Shown: positions 51,750 through 61,742, numbered from the stretch's first letter. The stretch: 64,000 nucleotides of DNA from Paenibacillus sp. LS1 (GCF_026013365.1 NZ_JAPDOE010000002.1:1054001-1118000); one strand, 5' to 3'. A program made the numbers and translations. Notes: a model not told the origin generated them from the letters alone.

Positions 51750-52622
51750 TCATCCTTTGACCGAGCCGATCAGTGCTCCTTTGGCAAAATGCTTTTGAAT
51801 AAATGGATACACCACCAGTACTGGCAATATGGCTACAATAATCGCGGCCATCTTCAACATTTCTGTCGGCGGTGTCTCCACCTGCTGTCCAGGCGCAACC
51901 AGATCGATATTGGATGCGTTCAGCAACATGTTTTGCAATAATACTTGGATGGGCCATTTGGCAGAATCATTCAGGTATAACAGTGCCGCGAAGAATTGAT
52001 TCCAGTAGCCTACAGCGAAAAACAATCCAAAAGCAGCAAGCGCAGGCATCGATAAGGGCAACACAATCGTGTACCAGGTTCGGATGGCACTACAGCCATC
52101 CATGGATGCCGCTTCGCTGATCTCTGCGGGCAGGCTGTCGAAGAAATTTTTCATCAGCAACACTGTCCAGCCATTGGCGAGCGCAGGCAGAATTAATGCC
52201 CAGATATTATTGATCAGCCCGAGTTCCCGCACCAGCAGATAATTTGGAATGATGCCTGGGCTAAACAAGATGGTTAGTACAATCAGGAACATCAGTATTT
52301 TTCTGAAGTGGAATCGCTTCTGGGACAGCGCATATGCCAGAGAGGATGATACAGCCAGGCTGCACAACGTGCCGACGGTTGCCAGAAATGCACTGTTCCC
52401 CAGCGAGCGTGCAAAGGCAGGCGTGGATAACAAATACGTATAGGCTTCAACAGACCAGCGTTCCGGAAAGAGTACAATTTTCTTTTGCAAATACTCTCCG
52501 GGGTCCGTGAATGAAACGACGAAAACATAATATAGCGGGAAAAACATGACCACAGCCAGTAGTCCAAGCGTAACCACATTCAGGGACTGTCCAATCCGCT
52601 CACTCCATTTCATGCGATGCAT
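51750..52622 (-). CDS. Sugar ABC transporter permease (LplC/YtcP-like)
   Basis: Second permease of a CUT1 oligosaccharide importer. The 290-residue product has six predicted spans, the EAA loop (EISEAASMDGCSAIRTWYTIVLPLSMPALAAF) and the standard tail IQKHFAKGALIGSVKG. Start ATG 52622 has GGAGG six bases upstream. It is encoded between the first permease and the regulator. Substrate is probably an oligosaccharide released from the glycan targeted by the PL11 enzyme, by context. Confidence 0.94.
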   Translation of the reverse strand: MHRMKWSERIGQSLNVVTLGLLAVVMFFPLYYVFVVSFTDPGEYLQKKIVLFPERWSVEAYTYLLSTPAFARSLGNSAFLATVGTLCSLAVSSSLAYALSQKRFHFRKILMFLIVLTILFSPGIIPNYLLVRELGLINNIWALILPALANGWTVLLMKNFFDSLPAEISEAASMDGCSAIRTWYTIVLPLSMPALAAFGLFFAVGYWNQFFAALLYLNDSAKWPIQVLLQNMLLNASNIDLVAPGQQVETPPTEMLKMAAIIVAILPVLVVYPFIQKHFAKGALIGSVKG

Positions 52623-52681
52623 TCAAAACCTCCTCTCCATTGATTAATGGCTGACCGGGTATGGATAGGTGCCGGATCGAA

Positions 52682-53650
52682 CTAGTAGACGCCTTCCTGA
52701 CCCATGCGCTTAACCACACGATTTGCGACAACGACCAGTACTAGACCAATTACGGATTTGAACAGTCCAACCGCTGTACTGTAGCTGAAATCGCCCTGCT
52801 CGATCCCTGTGCGGTATACATAGGTGTCGAACACTTCGGCCACTTCAGATACAGCGCCGTTGTACATAAGGAAGATTTGCTCAAACCCCACCTCCATGAT
52901 GTCTCCGAGTCTTAAAATCAAGAGCACGATGATGACACTGCGGATGGCAGGCAACGTAATATGCCAGATCTGGCGCAATCGTCCCGCTCCATCCATGCGT
53001 GCTGCCTCATACAGCTGAGTATCCACACTCGCCATGGCGGCCAGGAACACAATCGTGCCCCAACCAGCTTCCTTCCACATCGCTTGCAAGGTGACCATAA
53101 TCCAGAAGCTGTCCGGGTTCGTCAATATATCCACGCGGGGCCATCCCCATAAAGCGAATAACTCATTAATCAGTCCCGTTCCTTTGGCGAACAGCAGCAG
53201 CGTTAACCCTGCAATGATCACCCAGGAGAGGAAATGCGGCATGTAGATAATCGTTTGAATCAGTCTCTTATACGCCACACTTCGCAGTTCGTTGAGTCCC
53301 AGGGAAATCAGGATCGGAAAAGGAAAGAACAAAATCAGATTGAGCAGGCTGATTGCCAGCGTATTTCGGAACAACAACGCAAAATCCGGATTACCAAAGA
53401 GTGCTGTAAAGTGTTGCAAGCCCACCCACTCACTGCCCTGAATCCCCCGAAAGGGCGAGTAATCCTGAAATGCAATGATGATGCCCCACATCGGGATGTA
53501 TTTGAAAACGAGGAAGAACAATACGCCCGGCAATGCGAGCAAATATAACGACTGGTCACGCCGAAATGCGGACAGCAGGTTTAACCCTTTCTTTTTGGAT
53601 GAAGTCTGCTTCCCCTTAACCGTACTCATTCGTTGCTCATGGGTGCTCAT
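52682..53650 (-). CDS. Sugar ABC transporter permease (LplB-like)
   Basis: First permease of the same importer. The 322-residue product has a basic N-terminal tail, six spans, the EAA loop (QLYEAARMDGAGRLRQIWHITLPAIRSVIIV) and the typical C-terminal VFDTYVYRTGIEQGDFSYSTAVGLFKSVIGL. It follows the binding protein by 23 bases and precedes the second permease by 59. It is the complete form of the gene whose tail remains at 11158-11451. Confidence 0.94.
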   Translation of the reverse strand: MSTHEQRMSTVKGKQTSSKKKGLNLLSAFRRDQSLYLLALPGVLFFLVFKYIPMWGIIIAFQDYSPFRGIQGSEWVGLQHFTALFGNPDFALLFRNTLAISLLNLILFFPFPILISLGLNELRSVAYKRLIQTIIYMPHFLSWVIIAGLTLLLFAKGTGLINELFALWGWPRVDILTNPDSFWIMVTLQAMWKEAGWGTIVFLAAMASVDTQLYEAARMDGAGRLRQIWHITLPAIRSVIIVLLILRLGDIMEVGFEQIFLMYNGAVSEVAEVFDTYVYRTGIEQGDFSYSTAVGLFKSVIGLVLVVVANRVVKRMGQEGVY

Positions 53651-53673
53651 GGTTTGCAGCTCCTTCCCTCAGA

Positions 53674-55251
53674 TCACTGTCCATTTCTTTTCTTGTAAGC
53701 TTCGGTCATCTCATCACTCATCGCCTGGAAATTCGGATCATTCCGCAGGGTTTCCACAAAGGCATCCCAAGCTTCAATCGGCTCCCGGCCCAAAATAATT
53801 TTCGCTTTCAGATCCTGGATCTTCTTGTTGAGTTCAGGCAGCACTTTCTGCCCAGTCTCGGACTGAAGACCAGCGGCCAGATCCGCTACGCTCGTTTTGT
53901 CTCGCTCTGCCTCCACTTTTTTGAACAGTTCATTGGCCTGTGTCTCTTCATCCGTTTCACCCGTGGTATCCCAAGGCAGGTCGATGACGTTAACGATATG
54001 ATTGAAATCTGACGCGTTATCCGCCGTCAATTTTTCACTACTTGTTACCTTTTTACCATCGACCACTTCATAATGCGTACCTTCAATCCCGAACTGCTGG
54101 ATTCCAAATACTTCCGGATTCATCCAGGTATCAACGAGTTGGAGAATTCGTTTCATCTTCTCTTCCGGCACACTCGCTGGGATCGCCAGAATACCGTTGT
54201 ATCCCGAACCCTTCGGATTATATCCATTCAGATTGGTCAAAGGATAGAAATCCGTATATTTGAAAGAGGGATCGACCTTCTTCAGGTCATCGGCATAGAT
54301 TTTGCGCATTGTACCTGTCTTGTCCACGATAATGCCCGCCTGATTGCGCTTGAACAGTTCCCTGGCCTGCGTCAGCTTGAGCGAAAGCAGATCTTCCGGC
54401 ATCATGCCGCTGCTATAGGCTTTGGTTAGATATTGAAGGGATTCTTTCACCTCAGGCAACAGCTCCCTGTAGACCAGCTTCCCCTGAGACTCATCCCATT
54501 TCCAACTGCTATTGGTTCCGATAAAAGAATTCTCAATGGCTCCGAGTACGGGGCCCAGATTACCTCCCCAACCGAGATCATCCGGACTGATATAAGCGGC
54601 AAGTGCCGTGGTATCTTTGGTTCCGTTACCATCGGGGTCCTGCTCCACAAAAGCCTCCATCACGTTGAACAACTCATCTGTGGTCTCTGGCACCTGCAAA
54701 TTCAATCGGTCAAGCCAATCCTTGCGGATGATAAAAAAAGAATCTCCAGTGACCGGGCGAGGCCGCGGGATCCCATAATTGTTGCCATCTGCTGCCTTGG
54801 TTGTATCCCAAGCTATATCGGGAATGCCTCCGCTGAGGTTCGAATAATCCTTGATATAAGGGGTGATATCCCAAAAAGCACCCTGTTTAACCATCTTGGT
54901 GAAGGTACTTCCAAACGGATCATTAATCATGATGAGATCAGGTATATCCCCGGAAGCCAGGGTCAGATTGAGCTTGTCACCGTAGATATTGTTGGAGACC
55001 CACTGGATATTCATTTTGGAGTTAGTCGCTTCCTCAATGGCGCGTTTGATTACATTATCATCAGCAGCGGGGACGGCACTCGGCGTGATGGTCATAATGC
55101 TGACTTCCAACGGATCGTCGGCATTGCCGCTGTTGCCACTTACCTGTCCTTCTTCTTTATTTCCGCATGCACTAAGCACCACGGACATGACCATGACAAT
55201 CAATATGATCCAGGCCAGATTACGGGTGTTGCGTTTCCCCACTTTTTGCAT
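53674..55251 (-). CDS. Extracellular sugar-binding lipoprotein (LplA/YtcQ-like)
   Basis: Binding protein of the importer: signal peptide with lipobox LSAC (Cys 29 from my start), a Gly/Asn/Ser linker, then the family 1 solute-binding fold over about 500 residues. Characteristic pieces: TLASGDIPDLIMINDP and GIPRPRPVTGDSFFIIRKDWLDRLNL. I start at ATG 55251; the ATG at 55263 abuts AAGGAGG. First gene of the transporter set; a terminator from the gene upstream ends only about 45 bases before it, so its promoter must be very close or transcription reads through. Confidence 0.93.
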   Translation of the reverse strand: MQKVGKRNTRNLAWIILIVMVMSVVLSACGNKEEGQVSGNSGNADDPLEVSIMTITPSAVPAADDNVIKRAIEEATNSKMNIQWVSNNIYGDKLNLTLASGDIPDLIMINDPFGSTFTKMVKQGAFWDITPYIKDYSNLSGGIPDIAWDTTKAADGNNYGIPRPRPVTGDSFFIIRKDWLDRLNLQVPETTDELFNVMEAFVEQDPDGNGTKDTTALAAYISPDDLGWGGNLGPVLGAIENSFIGTNSSWKWDESQGKLVYRELLPEVKESLQYLTKAYSSGMMPEDLLSLKLTQARELFKRNQAGIIVDKTGTMRKIYADDLKKVDPSFKYTDFYPLTNLNGYNPKGSGYNGILAIPASVPEEKMKRILQLVDTWMNPEVFGIQQFGIEGTHYEVVDGKKVTSSEKLTADNASDFNHIVNVIDLPWDTTGETDEETQANELFKKVEAERDKTSVADLAAGLQSETGQKVLPELNKKIQDLKAKIILGREPIEAWDAFVETLRNDPNFQAMSDEMTEAYKKRNGQ

Positions 55252-55309
55252 AGGCTTTCCCATCCTCCTTAGTCTCTTAAACCTATAGTCTTAATCGGAT
55301 TAACGATTA

Positions 55310-55363
55310 AAAAAGGGGCTTTGACAGGCTCTTGAAGAAGATTCTTCCTGACCCGTCAAAGCT
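55310..55363 (-). terminator. Terminator upstream of the importer operon
   Basis: Minus strand GCTTTGACGGG / CCTGTCAAAGC with a 23-base loop, followed by CCCCTTTTTT. It ends the gene at 55457-55993. Confidence 0.85.
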
Positions 55364-55456
55364 TTCACTCACTATAACGAACACCCGTATTTCCTGCAAT
55401 TGCACTTTTTTGCACCGGTTATAAACAGGTGAAAATGTGCCCTAAACGCCTTCGCA

Positions 55457-55993
55457 TCAACGATAAGGTCTGATAATGCGCTCATCCCACGCTTGTACTT
55501 CAATATATCGTTCCGGGCCTTGATCGCCTTGACGGTTCCATTCCTGAGGCCAACCATAGACCTGAATAATTTCCAGGATTTCATCCTTGGTGTAGATCTG
55601 CTTACGGTAAGGTTTATCATCCTTATATCGCATTGTTGGAAAGAGGTCTCCATACGTGAAGCTCACAACTTCAGCAGACAGATCTTCCCACGGAATGATT
55701 ACTTGATCCGGTTCGGTATACCAAGATGACAGCCATTCACATGCACCGAGGGTCAGATAGTGGGGATATCGATTGGTGGGGGTTCCGCCCTTGGCCTTAA
55801 ACTGCTCGTACGCTTTATGTTCAAGTGCTCTACGGATGGTCATGTAATCAGCTGATCGCTGACTGGCAAAATTCCGGCCTTGATGACGGATATGTTGGGT
55901 AACTGTTTCCGCTTCTTCATTAGACAGGCTGGAGAGATTGCGGAAAGGTCCAAGACTTTGTTCAAAATAATGATACGCCTTCAAGTCCGTCAT
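55457..55993 (-). CDS. Hypothetical protein (178 aa)
   Basis: I do not recognise the family. The soluble product is rich in Tyr and Trp (KAYHYFEQSLGPFRNLSSL, YPHYLTLGACEWLSSWYTEPDQV, DKPYRKQIYTKDEILEIIQVYGWPQEW). There is no signal peptide or membrane span. Start ATG 55993 (MTDLKAYHYF) is chosen because GGTGAG precedes it; a longer frame starts at 56032. It has its own terminator and lies between two glycan loci, with no evident link to either. Confidence 0.75.
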   Translation of the reverse strand: MTDLKAYHYFEQSLGPFRNLSSLSNEEAETVTQHIRHQGRNFASQRSADYMTIRRALEHKAYEQFKAKGGTPTNRYPHYLTLGACEWLSSWYTEPDQVIIPWEDLSAEVVSFTYGDLFPTMRYKDDKPYRKQIYTKDEILEIIQVYGWPQEWNRQGDQGPERYIEVQAWDERIIRPYR

Positions 55994-56137
55994 AGGAATC
56001 TCACCACCTCCAACAAATCGTTCCGTATCCATATTCGTTAGTCATAGTGTACATCATGCCAACATTTATGGAAATAACTGTAGCAAATTAGTTCATTCAT
56101 CGAGACCTGTATCCATTCGCAGGAGATCTTTTCATCT

Positions 56138-56187
56138 AAAAAGCGTCAGCATTGGCATAATTCTCTCATGCCTTGCTGACGCTTTTT
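56138..56187 (-). terminator. Terminator of the GH26 operon
   Basis: AAAAAGCGTCAGCA / TGCTGACGCTTTTT type hairpin, extended by GGCAT/ATGCC, with A- and T-tracts. It lies 30 bases after the GH26 stop. Confidence 0.92.
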
Positions 56188-56216
56188 GTAAGTTAAGTAT
56201 CCTTTCAATGACAGCC

Positions 56217-57179
56217 TTACAACCAACTCCACTTCGGTAACTGATCGAGCGTAATAACCTCTTCACTGTTATACACTTTCTTCAAAAACGTTAGTTCATT
56301 ATGACTCCCGTCTCTCAGGAATCCACCTGTCCAAGTACAGAACCAACTCCAGTGCACATCCTGTTCCTTCATTTGTTTAGGATCAGGGATGGAGCCGTTC
56401 TCAGCGAGTGCAATGATTTTGCTATCCTTCACAAGTTCTCGCAGGTTAGCGTAACGTGCTGCCAGCGGGCTATGGTCTCCTGCTTCCGGATACACATCCA
56501 CACTGACAATATCCACGATATCATCACCCGGGTACCATTCCGGTTTTTCGGAGTTCCAGACCCAGATGAGATTGTGCAGCTGATGTTCTTGAACCAATCG
56601 ATCATACAACAACCGGTATAATTGTATGGCAGGTTCGGGGCCTTTCGCTCCCCACCAGAACCACCCACCTTCTGCTTCATGAAGTGGTCGGAATAAAACA
56701 GGTACACCAGCATCCTTCAGCTCCTGTAGATGTGTAGCAATAACATCGATATCCCGGATCAATAACTGATATGCTTCCGATTCAGTATCAGTTAGCGCGG
56801 AGGCAAGATCATAGGTTGTCGCGTCCGTATAGAACCCCCGCCACCACTCTTTACCTGGTTCATCGATCAGATCCATCGGTGCATTCCAGTGCCAGCACAG
56901 CGTCACAATGCCACCTTGTCGGTGCCATGCAATCGCATCCCGGATCTCCTGGGAGACCGCGCCTCGCTCTGTTCTTGATGGCGAATATTCCATGAGATCA
57001 AAGCCAATCACAGCTGGTTTCCGACCTGTGTTTTCATTAATCCAGTTTAGATTGCTGTAATCCTGCTGGCCTGACAACATCCCTTTCCCATAACGCTCGA
57101 CCAGGAACGCCAGCAGTTCTTTCGCTTCGGGTGTCGCTGCTTTATTCACCGGAACTCTGCTGATCTCACGCACTGTCAT
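56217..57179 (-). CDS. Glycoside hydrolase family 26 (beta-mannanase-like)
   Basis: A 320-residue clan GH-A hydrolase, probably cleaving beta-mannan oligosaccharides. Markers: MLSGQQDYSN at 34-43, the GH26 segment VIGFDLMEYSPS, TLCWHWNAP, the acid/base Glu 168 in FRPLHEAEGGWFWWG and the nucleophile Glu 260 in ALAENGSIPDP. No signal peptide, so it probably acts on imported oligosaccharides. Start ATG 57179 follows GGAGGT; the longer frame starts at 57206. It is last in an operon with two sugar permeases, the usual place for an intracellular processing enzyme. Confidence 0.93.
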   Translation of the reverse strand: MTVREISRVPVNKAATPEAKELLAFLVERYGKGMLSGQQDYSNLNWINENTGRKPAVIGFDLMEYSPSRTERGAVSQEIRDAIAWHRQGGIVTLCWHWNAPMDLIDEPGKEWWRGFYTDATTYDLASALTDTESEAYQLLIRDIDVIATHLQELKDAGVPVLFRPLHEAEGGWFWWGAKGPEPAIQLYRLLYDRLVQEHQLHNLIWVWNSEKPEWYPGDDIVDIVSVDVYPEAGDHSPLAARYANLRELVKDSKIIALAENGSIPDPKQMKEQDVHWSWFCTWTGGFLRDGSHNELTFLKKVYNSEEVITLDQLPKWSWL

Positions 57180-57207
57180 CTCTATACCTCCAATTGGATT
57201 TACCATG

Positions 57208-58218
57208 TTAACCCACTACACCAGAACGTTCAATGCTCTCGACGAAATACCTTTGCACAAACAGATACAAAATAATCAGCGGTGCAATCGCCAGCAAAAT
57301 GCCTGTATCCACAATCATCGCCACATAGTTCGGATCGGCCTTGATGCCCGAGTTCGAGCCAAAGCCCATCAGCTGCGGAATCAACTGGTTCGCCTGTGCA
57401 GGCAAGGAAGCCACCTTCAGTGAGATCAGTGGACTTTCACTCATGAATAATGCCGAATAAAAGGTATCGTTATACTGCCATACAAACGAGAACAGAATGA
57501 CCGTAATCAGCGGCGAGATTGCATTGGGTAACATGATACGGGCAAACGTTTTAAATCCACCTGCACCGTCAATCAGTGCGGCCTCCTCGATTTCCTTTGG
57601 CATGCCCTTGAAAAACTGACGGAAAATATAGATGAACAGCCCCGCCTTCAGTCCTCCCGCTGTAGCAGCCGTGATCACGGAAGGCCAATACGTATTCAGC
57701 AGATTGATGCCATTTTTTCCAGAGAACAACTGGATAATGCCCATAAAGTCAAAGCTGCGGAAATGCAGATACATTGGTACCATAAGCGTACTTGTCGGTA
57801 CCAGAATCGTGAGAATTACCAGCACAAAGAGCACATTGCTACCCGGAAAAGAAAACCGGGCGAAGCCGTAGCCTGCAAGCGCACAGGACATGGCTGTCAA
57901 AAGCGTTGTAATGGTAACGAACAATAAGGTGTTCGCCAGCAGAGGCAGGTAATCCATCACTTGCGCCGCTAGCCGGATATTATCCAATGTAAAGTGCTGG
58001 GGAATCATATAGATCGTTGGATTGTAGATATCCTGCTTATCCTTGAACGTAACTGACAGTTTGAGAAATAACGGATACAAAATAATAAATGAAATACCGA
58101 TGACCAGTGCATATCTGAATATGGAATAGAGAAGATCCGATGTCTTGTTTCGCACCCGATGCATGTGATATTTCTGCTTCGGAACTACCACCATGCGATC
58201 TGTCCCTGATGCAGCCAT
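57208..58218 (-). CDS. Sugar ABC transporter permease (MalG-like)
   Basis: Permease with six predicted spans and a 336-residue length. The EAA loop EIEEAALIDGAGGFKTFARIMLPNAISPLITV is near the C-terminal third, and the tail ends VQRYFVESIERSGVVG. The N-terminus is hydrophilic for about 25 residues. Start ATG 58218 has GGGAGG nine bases upstream. The GH26 start (57179) is 28 bases downstream. Pairs with the permease at 58247-59146; the predicted load is a mannan-type or related oligosaccharide by context. Confidence 0.93.
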   Translation of the reverse strand: MAASGTDRMVVVPKQKYHMHRVRNKTSDLLYSIFRYALVIGISFIILYPLFLKLSVTFKDKQDIYNPTIYMIPQHFTLDNIRLAAQVMDYLPLLANTLLFVTITTLLTAMSCALAGYGFARFSFPGSNVLFVLVILTILVPTSTLMVPMYLHFRSFDFMGIIQLFSGKNGINLLNTYWPSVITAATAGGLKAGLFIYIFRQFFKGMPKEIEEAALIDGAGGFKTFARIMLPNAISPLITVILFSFVWQYNDTFYSALFMSESPLISLKVASLPAQANQLIPQLMGFGSNSGIKADPNYVAMIVDTGILLAIAPLIILYLFVQRYFVESIERSGVVG

Positions 58219-58246
58219 AATCTGAAGCCTCCCTTAATGTTAACCG

Positions 58247-59146
58247 TCAATTGTAGTGAACCCGCCGTGACAAGACCCAGCCCACTACGATCAATACAAG
58301 ACCAATCACTAGCGTGTACAGCCAGGACATCGCCGAGCTTAAGCCAAAGTTCTGGGTTTTGAATGCGGTTTGGTAGATGGCCTGTGTGACTGGACTGCCG
58401 GCAAATGAGTCAATGATCGTATAGATGACATTCGTCAGAATCAACGGACTGACCATGGGAAATGTAATTTTCCAGAACGATTCATAGGCTGTCGCCCCTT
58501 CGATCTTCGCAACTTCATACATCGATCCCGGTACCGATTGCAGCGCGGCGAGGAAGATCAGAATCTGAACGCCTGAGCTACTAATAATTTCATAGATCCG
58601 CATGATGGCTTCAACGATGTAATCCACATAGGCCATCGGTAATCCCACATCCGCCAGCATCCGCACAATGGATACCACGTTGAACGAAGCACCGCCATCA
58701 ACTGATGCATCCACCGCACTCGCATCCCCCATCAGATTGATTAATCCCGCAGACTCCGCTGCTGCGACTGCACTGGAAGCCAGAATAACAGGCAGGAAAA
58801 AGATCGCGCGTGCCATCGTTCTGCCTCTGAATTTCTGGTTGAGCAGTGTCGCCGTGAACAGACTGAAGAACAGAATCATCGGCACGTTCAGTACCATCGC
58901 TCCAACTGAATCTACCAGAATCCGGTTGAATGTAGCGTCAACCAGAAGCGCATCCTTGAAATTTTTAAATCCAACGAAGTCCAGAACGTACCCACCCGGA
59001 GCAACGGACAGATTACTCAGACTGAACCGAATCGATTGCAGAAGTGGTGTGGCAAAGAGGAAGATGAAACCGAGCAGCCACGGGGAGATAAACGCAAGTC
59101 CAAGCAGCGCTCTCCGTGACTTCAGCGATAATCGAATGGTTCTCAT
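58247..59146 (-). CDS. Sugar ABC transporter permease (MalF-like)
   Basis: Permease of 299 residues with the N-terminal RRALLGLAFISPWLLGFIFLF, the EAA loop SMYEVAKIEGATAYESFWKITFPMVSPLILT, and a final span before RRVHYN. An inserted hydrophilic stretch (NLMGDASAVDASVDGGAS) lies between spans and is longer than usual. ATG 59146 overlaps the stop of the DUF5696-type gene by 4 bases. The binding protein for this importer is not in the window; it may lie to the right of base 64000. Confidence 0.92.
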   Translation of the reverse strand: MRTIRLSLKSRRALLGLAFISPWLLGFIFLFATPLLQSIRFSLSNLSVAPGGYVLDFVGFKNFKDALLVDATFNRILVDSVGAMVLNVPMILFFSLFTATLLNQKFRGRTMARAIFFLPVILASSAVAAAESAGLINLMGDASAVDASVDGGASFNVVSIVRMLADVGLPMAYVDYIVEAIMRIYEIISSSGVQILIFLAALQSVPGSMYEVAKIEGATAYESFWKITFPMVSPLILTNVIYTIIDSFAGSPVTQAIYQTAFKTQNFGLSSAMSWLYTLVIGLVLIVVGWVLSRRVHYN

Positions 59147-61728
59147 CGGTTCACTCCTCCCACCACATAGTCCGTTCCGCCAACCGTTGTTCCATCCACC
59201 GTTACTGCATCCGCATTGTAATTCACAAGGATGGATGTACCGCCAGTATAGGTGATCCGGACCACGCCATCCTGAATGCGTTCATGCTGGAGAATCTGCT
59301 CATTCTCCAGCTCTCCCAGCACTTCATTAGCCTGCTTATACAATGCAACGGCGTTATCCACCCAATATGCATACTCCGTTGCGTAAGCCGAATCATAATT
59401 CGTCAGCTTCAGCCTGGATGATGGTTCATAGGTCCATTGAAAATATGGAGCTGCCCCAAGCTCCAAACTGCGCAGCAACTGTTTCCGGAGATCCTGATCC
59501 CCCGACGTGTTCATCGGAGATGCCGCATAGTTCATGTACCCATGAATGACCATCGCATAAAAAGGGACTTCTTCATCGGTAATATTGAACCGACTTGACC
59601 CTGCGGGTACATTCACAACATGCTGTGCACTTCCCCAAGCGTAGCTATTTGCTGCGGATACCATCAGGTTTGGATAGGACTGTTCCAGCTTGCCCAGCTG
59701 CTCCTTCACAATGTTCTTCGCCGTCTCCCGATGAATCACCCGACTATCCCGGTAATCTGAAGTCAGGACCTGCCCAAGATCACGAAGAGATAATCCACCA
59801 ATGCCCAGTTTATTGAATTGGTCAGCAAACTCACTCACCACATAAGGAAGCTTGGCCGCTGAGAGCAAATAATAGCTGTCCTTACTCTGATCCATGCGAT
59901 TAAGTGCAGGATTGTATGGATACAGTTCCGCTGTCTCCTTCGTTACAAACCGAGCTGCATCCGAGGAAGGAGCAAAGCGCAAATCATCGTAATAAATATG
60001 TTGGAAAGCCACATCCGGGAACAGAGCTCCACCCGACTGCTCCAGGTTAGCGGACAACGCTTGTAGCTCGGAACGACTACCCACTTCACTGTCCAATTTC
60101 ACCCGGGTTGGCGTATGATGGCTGATGCCACCACCGAACCATCCCTGATAACGCATTTGTACGCGGTTCACACCTTCCTGCTGCAACTTCGCCGCCATTT
60201 CGGTGGCTTGTTCGTACGTCGTCATCGCTAAGGTGGTCCGATAAGGCACACTCAGGAAAGAAGCCTTTTTGTCCACTGCACCAAGCACATCCACATAGAA
60301 CGGCAACTCCGTCTGTTCTGCGAGCGGCTTCAGTACGTCCTGCTCTATCAACTGCTGCTGATACAGGCGGGCCATGCCCGAGTAACTGGCATCTTCTCCA
60401 TGAAGGAAATGATAACGGACCTGAATATCTCCACGGAAAGGCTCTTCGCTAAGCAGCTGAATCTCCTGCATTTTCTGCGAGGTGTACATCTCCAGCTCAT
60501 CCTCCCCCCGTAGAGAGAAGGTCGCATGCACATGGTTGTAACTGTTCTGTCTGCCTCCAATATCCGCGGAGATACTGGCAATGCCGTCCCCTTTTTCAAT
60601 GACTGCAAACCAGGCATTCTCCCCGTTCTTCAGACCAAACACGGGCATATACGCGGATTCACTAACCTGAGGACGACTGAGCGAATTATCATTCGGGTCT
60701 GCGCCATAAACGCGCTGTACATATTGCTCTTCCTGGGTTTTGCCGTTGTTCAGATGGATCAGGCTGCCTGAACCGTCGGGCACGAGCATGTAACCCTCAC
60801 CCTTCGTATCCGCAGCACCAAAATAAGCGAGCAAATCAATATTCCGAATGCGGTATTGCCCACTTTCTTCTATTTGGCTCAGAGGAACGGTCACAACGAG
60901 TGCCCCTTGATCCAACCGGTATTCGACAGAAATGACAAAGCTGGGCTTATCCGATACACCCCCACCTTCGACTCCATTCTCCTGATTGTCAAAAGCCAGA
61001 TCGTCCGCCGTGTAACCCGCCGTCTCAAAGGCACCCAGCATCTTGTTCAGCACAAGTTGCTTCGAGATCTGTCCATCCAGCCGTTCCAGAATATCCGGAT
61101 TGTTCTTGGTTGGATAATAACGAGCAGACGTATACCTTGCGACCGTAGCATCCAGCTTGGAAAGAACCTTCTCCTCCAGCCGCTGCTTGCTAATCAGTTT
61201 GGGCAGCGCATCAATGCCGAGTGACGTATCACCGAGCGTATAGTTCACCCGAATCCCCTTATCGATCTGCCCCACGGTGAATTGTTTGTTGCTAATACTG
61301 GAGCTGAAATTCGGAAAGTTCTCCAGTGTGCCCATCGCATCCCGGAAAGACACATTCAGTTGGGAGGACAGCACTTCTTTTTCATACGAGGAAGCAAGAC
61401 CGTCCTCAGCCCGTTCTTTCGGGTTGCTATACCAGATCTCTCCGCTTTTCCCGTCACGTACTGCAATTTCCGTTGTTTCCTCGTTAAAGTACAGGGCCAA
61501 TCCCTGATCTTCGTCGACCAGTTGCATCCCCGGCACACCCTGCGAAGAATCGGTCAGGAATTGCAACGGTTCCTCCATGACGGGCATAGCTTTGGTTGTT
61601 GTGTCCAGATAAGCCGCAGCTTCTACGGCTGGAACTCCCCTGTTGTTTATATACAGCAGCCCGGCTGCAATCATGATCACAGCTGTACCACCAGCCAGCA
61701 CCGTATATAATCGTTGCCTTTTGTTCAC
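59143..61728 (-). CDS. Large surface protein, DUF5696-type
   Basis: An 861-residue protein with an N-terminal membrane anchor or signal (LYTVLAGGTAVIMIAAGLLYINN) and a large extracytoplasmic part. I assign DUF5696 from memory of the family's place beside CUT1 permeases. The second half reads like a TIM-barrel hydrolase: YVDVLGAVDKK, MRYQGWFGGGISHHTP, LFPDVAFQHIYYDDLRFAP, GIGGLSLRDLGQVLTSDYR, and acidic residues at strand ends. This hints at a glycosidase, but catalytic residues are unproven. Start GTG 61728 has GGAGG eight bases upstream. It is coupled to the permease by a 4-base overlap. Confidence 0.78.
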   Translation of the reverse strand: MNKRQRLYTVLAGGTAVIMIAAGLLYINNRGVPAVEAAAYLDTTTKAMPVMEEPLQFLTDSSQGVPGMQLVDEDQGLALYFNEETTEIAVRDGKSGEIWYSNPKERAEDGLASSYEKEVLSSQLNVSFRDAMGTLENFPNFSSSISNKQFTVGQIDKGIRVNYTLGDTSLGIDALPKLISKQRLEEKVLSKLDATVARYTSARYYPTKNNPDILERLDGQISKQLVLNKMLGAFETAGYTADDLAFDNQENGVEGGGVSDKPSFVISVEYRLDQGALVVTVPLSQIEESGQYRIRNIDLLAYFGAADTKGEGYMLVPDGSGSLIHLNNGKTQEEQYVQRVYGADPNDNSLSRPQVSESAYMPVFGLKNGENAWFAVIEKGDGIASISADIGGRQNSYNHVHATFSLRGEDELEMYTSQKMQEIQLLSEEPFRGDIQVRYHFLHGEDASYSGMARLYQQQLIEQDVLKPLAEQTELPFYVDVLGAVDKKASFLSVPYRTTLAMTTYEQATEMAAKLQQEGVNRVQMRYQGWFGGGISHHTPTRVKLDSEVGSRSELQALSANLEQSGGALFPDVAFQHIYYDDLRFAPSSDAARFVTKETAELYPYNPALNRMDQSKDSYYLLSAAKLPYVVSEFADQFNKLGIGGLSLRDLGQVLTSDYRDSRVIHRETAKNIVKEQLGKLEQSYPNLMVSAANSYAWGSAQHVVNVPAGSSRFNITDEEVPFYAMVIHGYMNYAASPMNTSGDQDLRKQLLRSLELGAAPYFQWTYEPSSRLKLTNYDSAYATEYAYWVDNAVALYKQANEVLGELENEQILQHERIQDGVVRITYTGGTSILVNYNADAVTVDGTTVGGTDYVVGGVNR

Positions 61729-61742
61729 GGATGCCGCCTCCT

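Noticed and set aside
54433..55272. 279-codon plus-strand ORF opposite the sugar-binding lipoprotein
   Set aside because: Antisense shadow; composition is not protein-like and there is no ribosome site.
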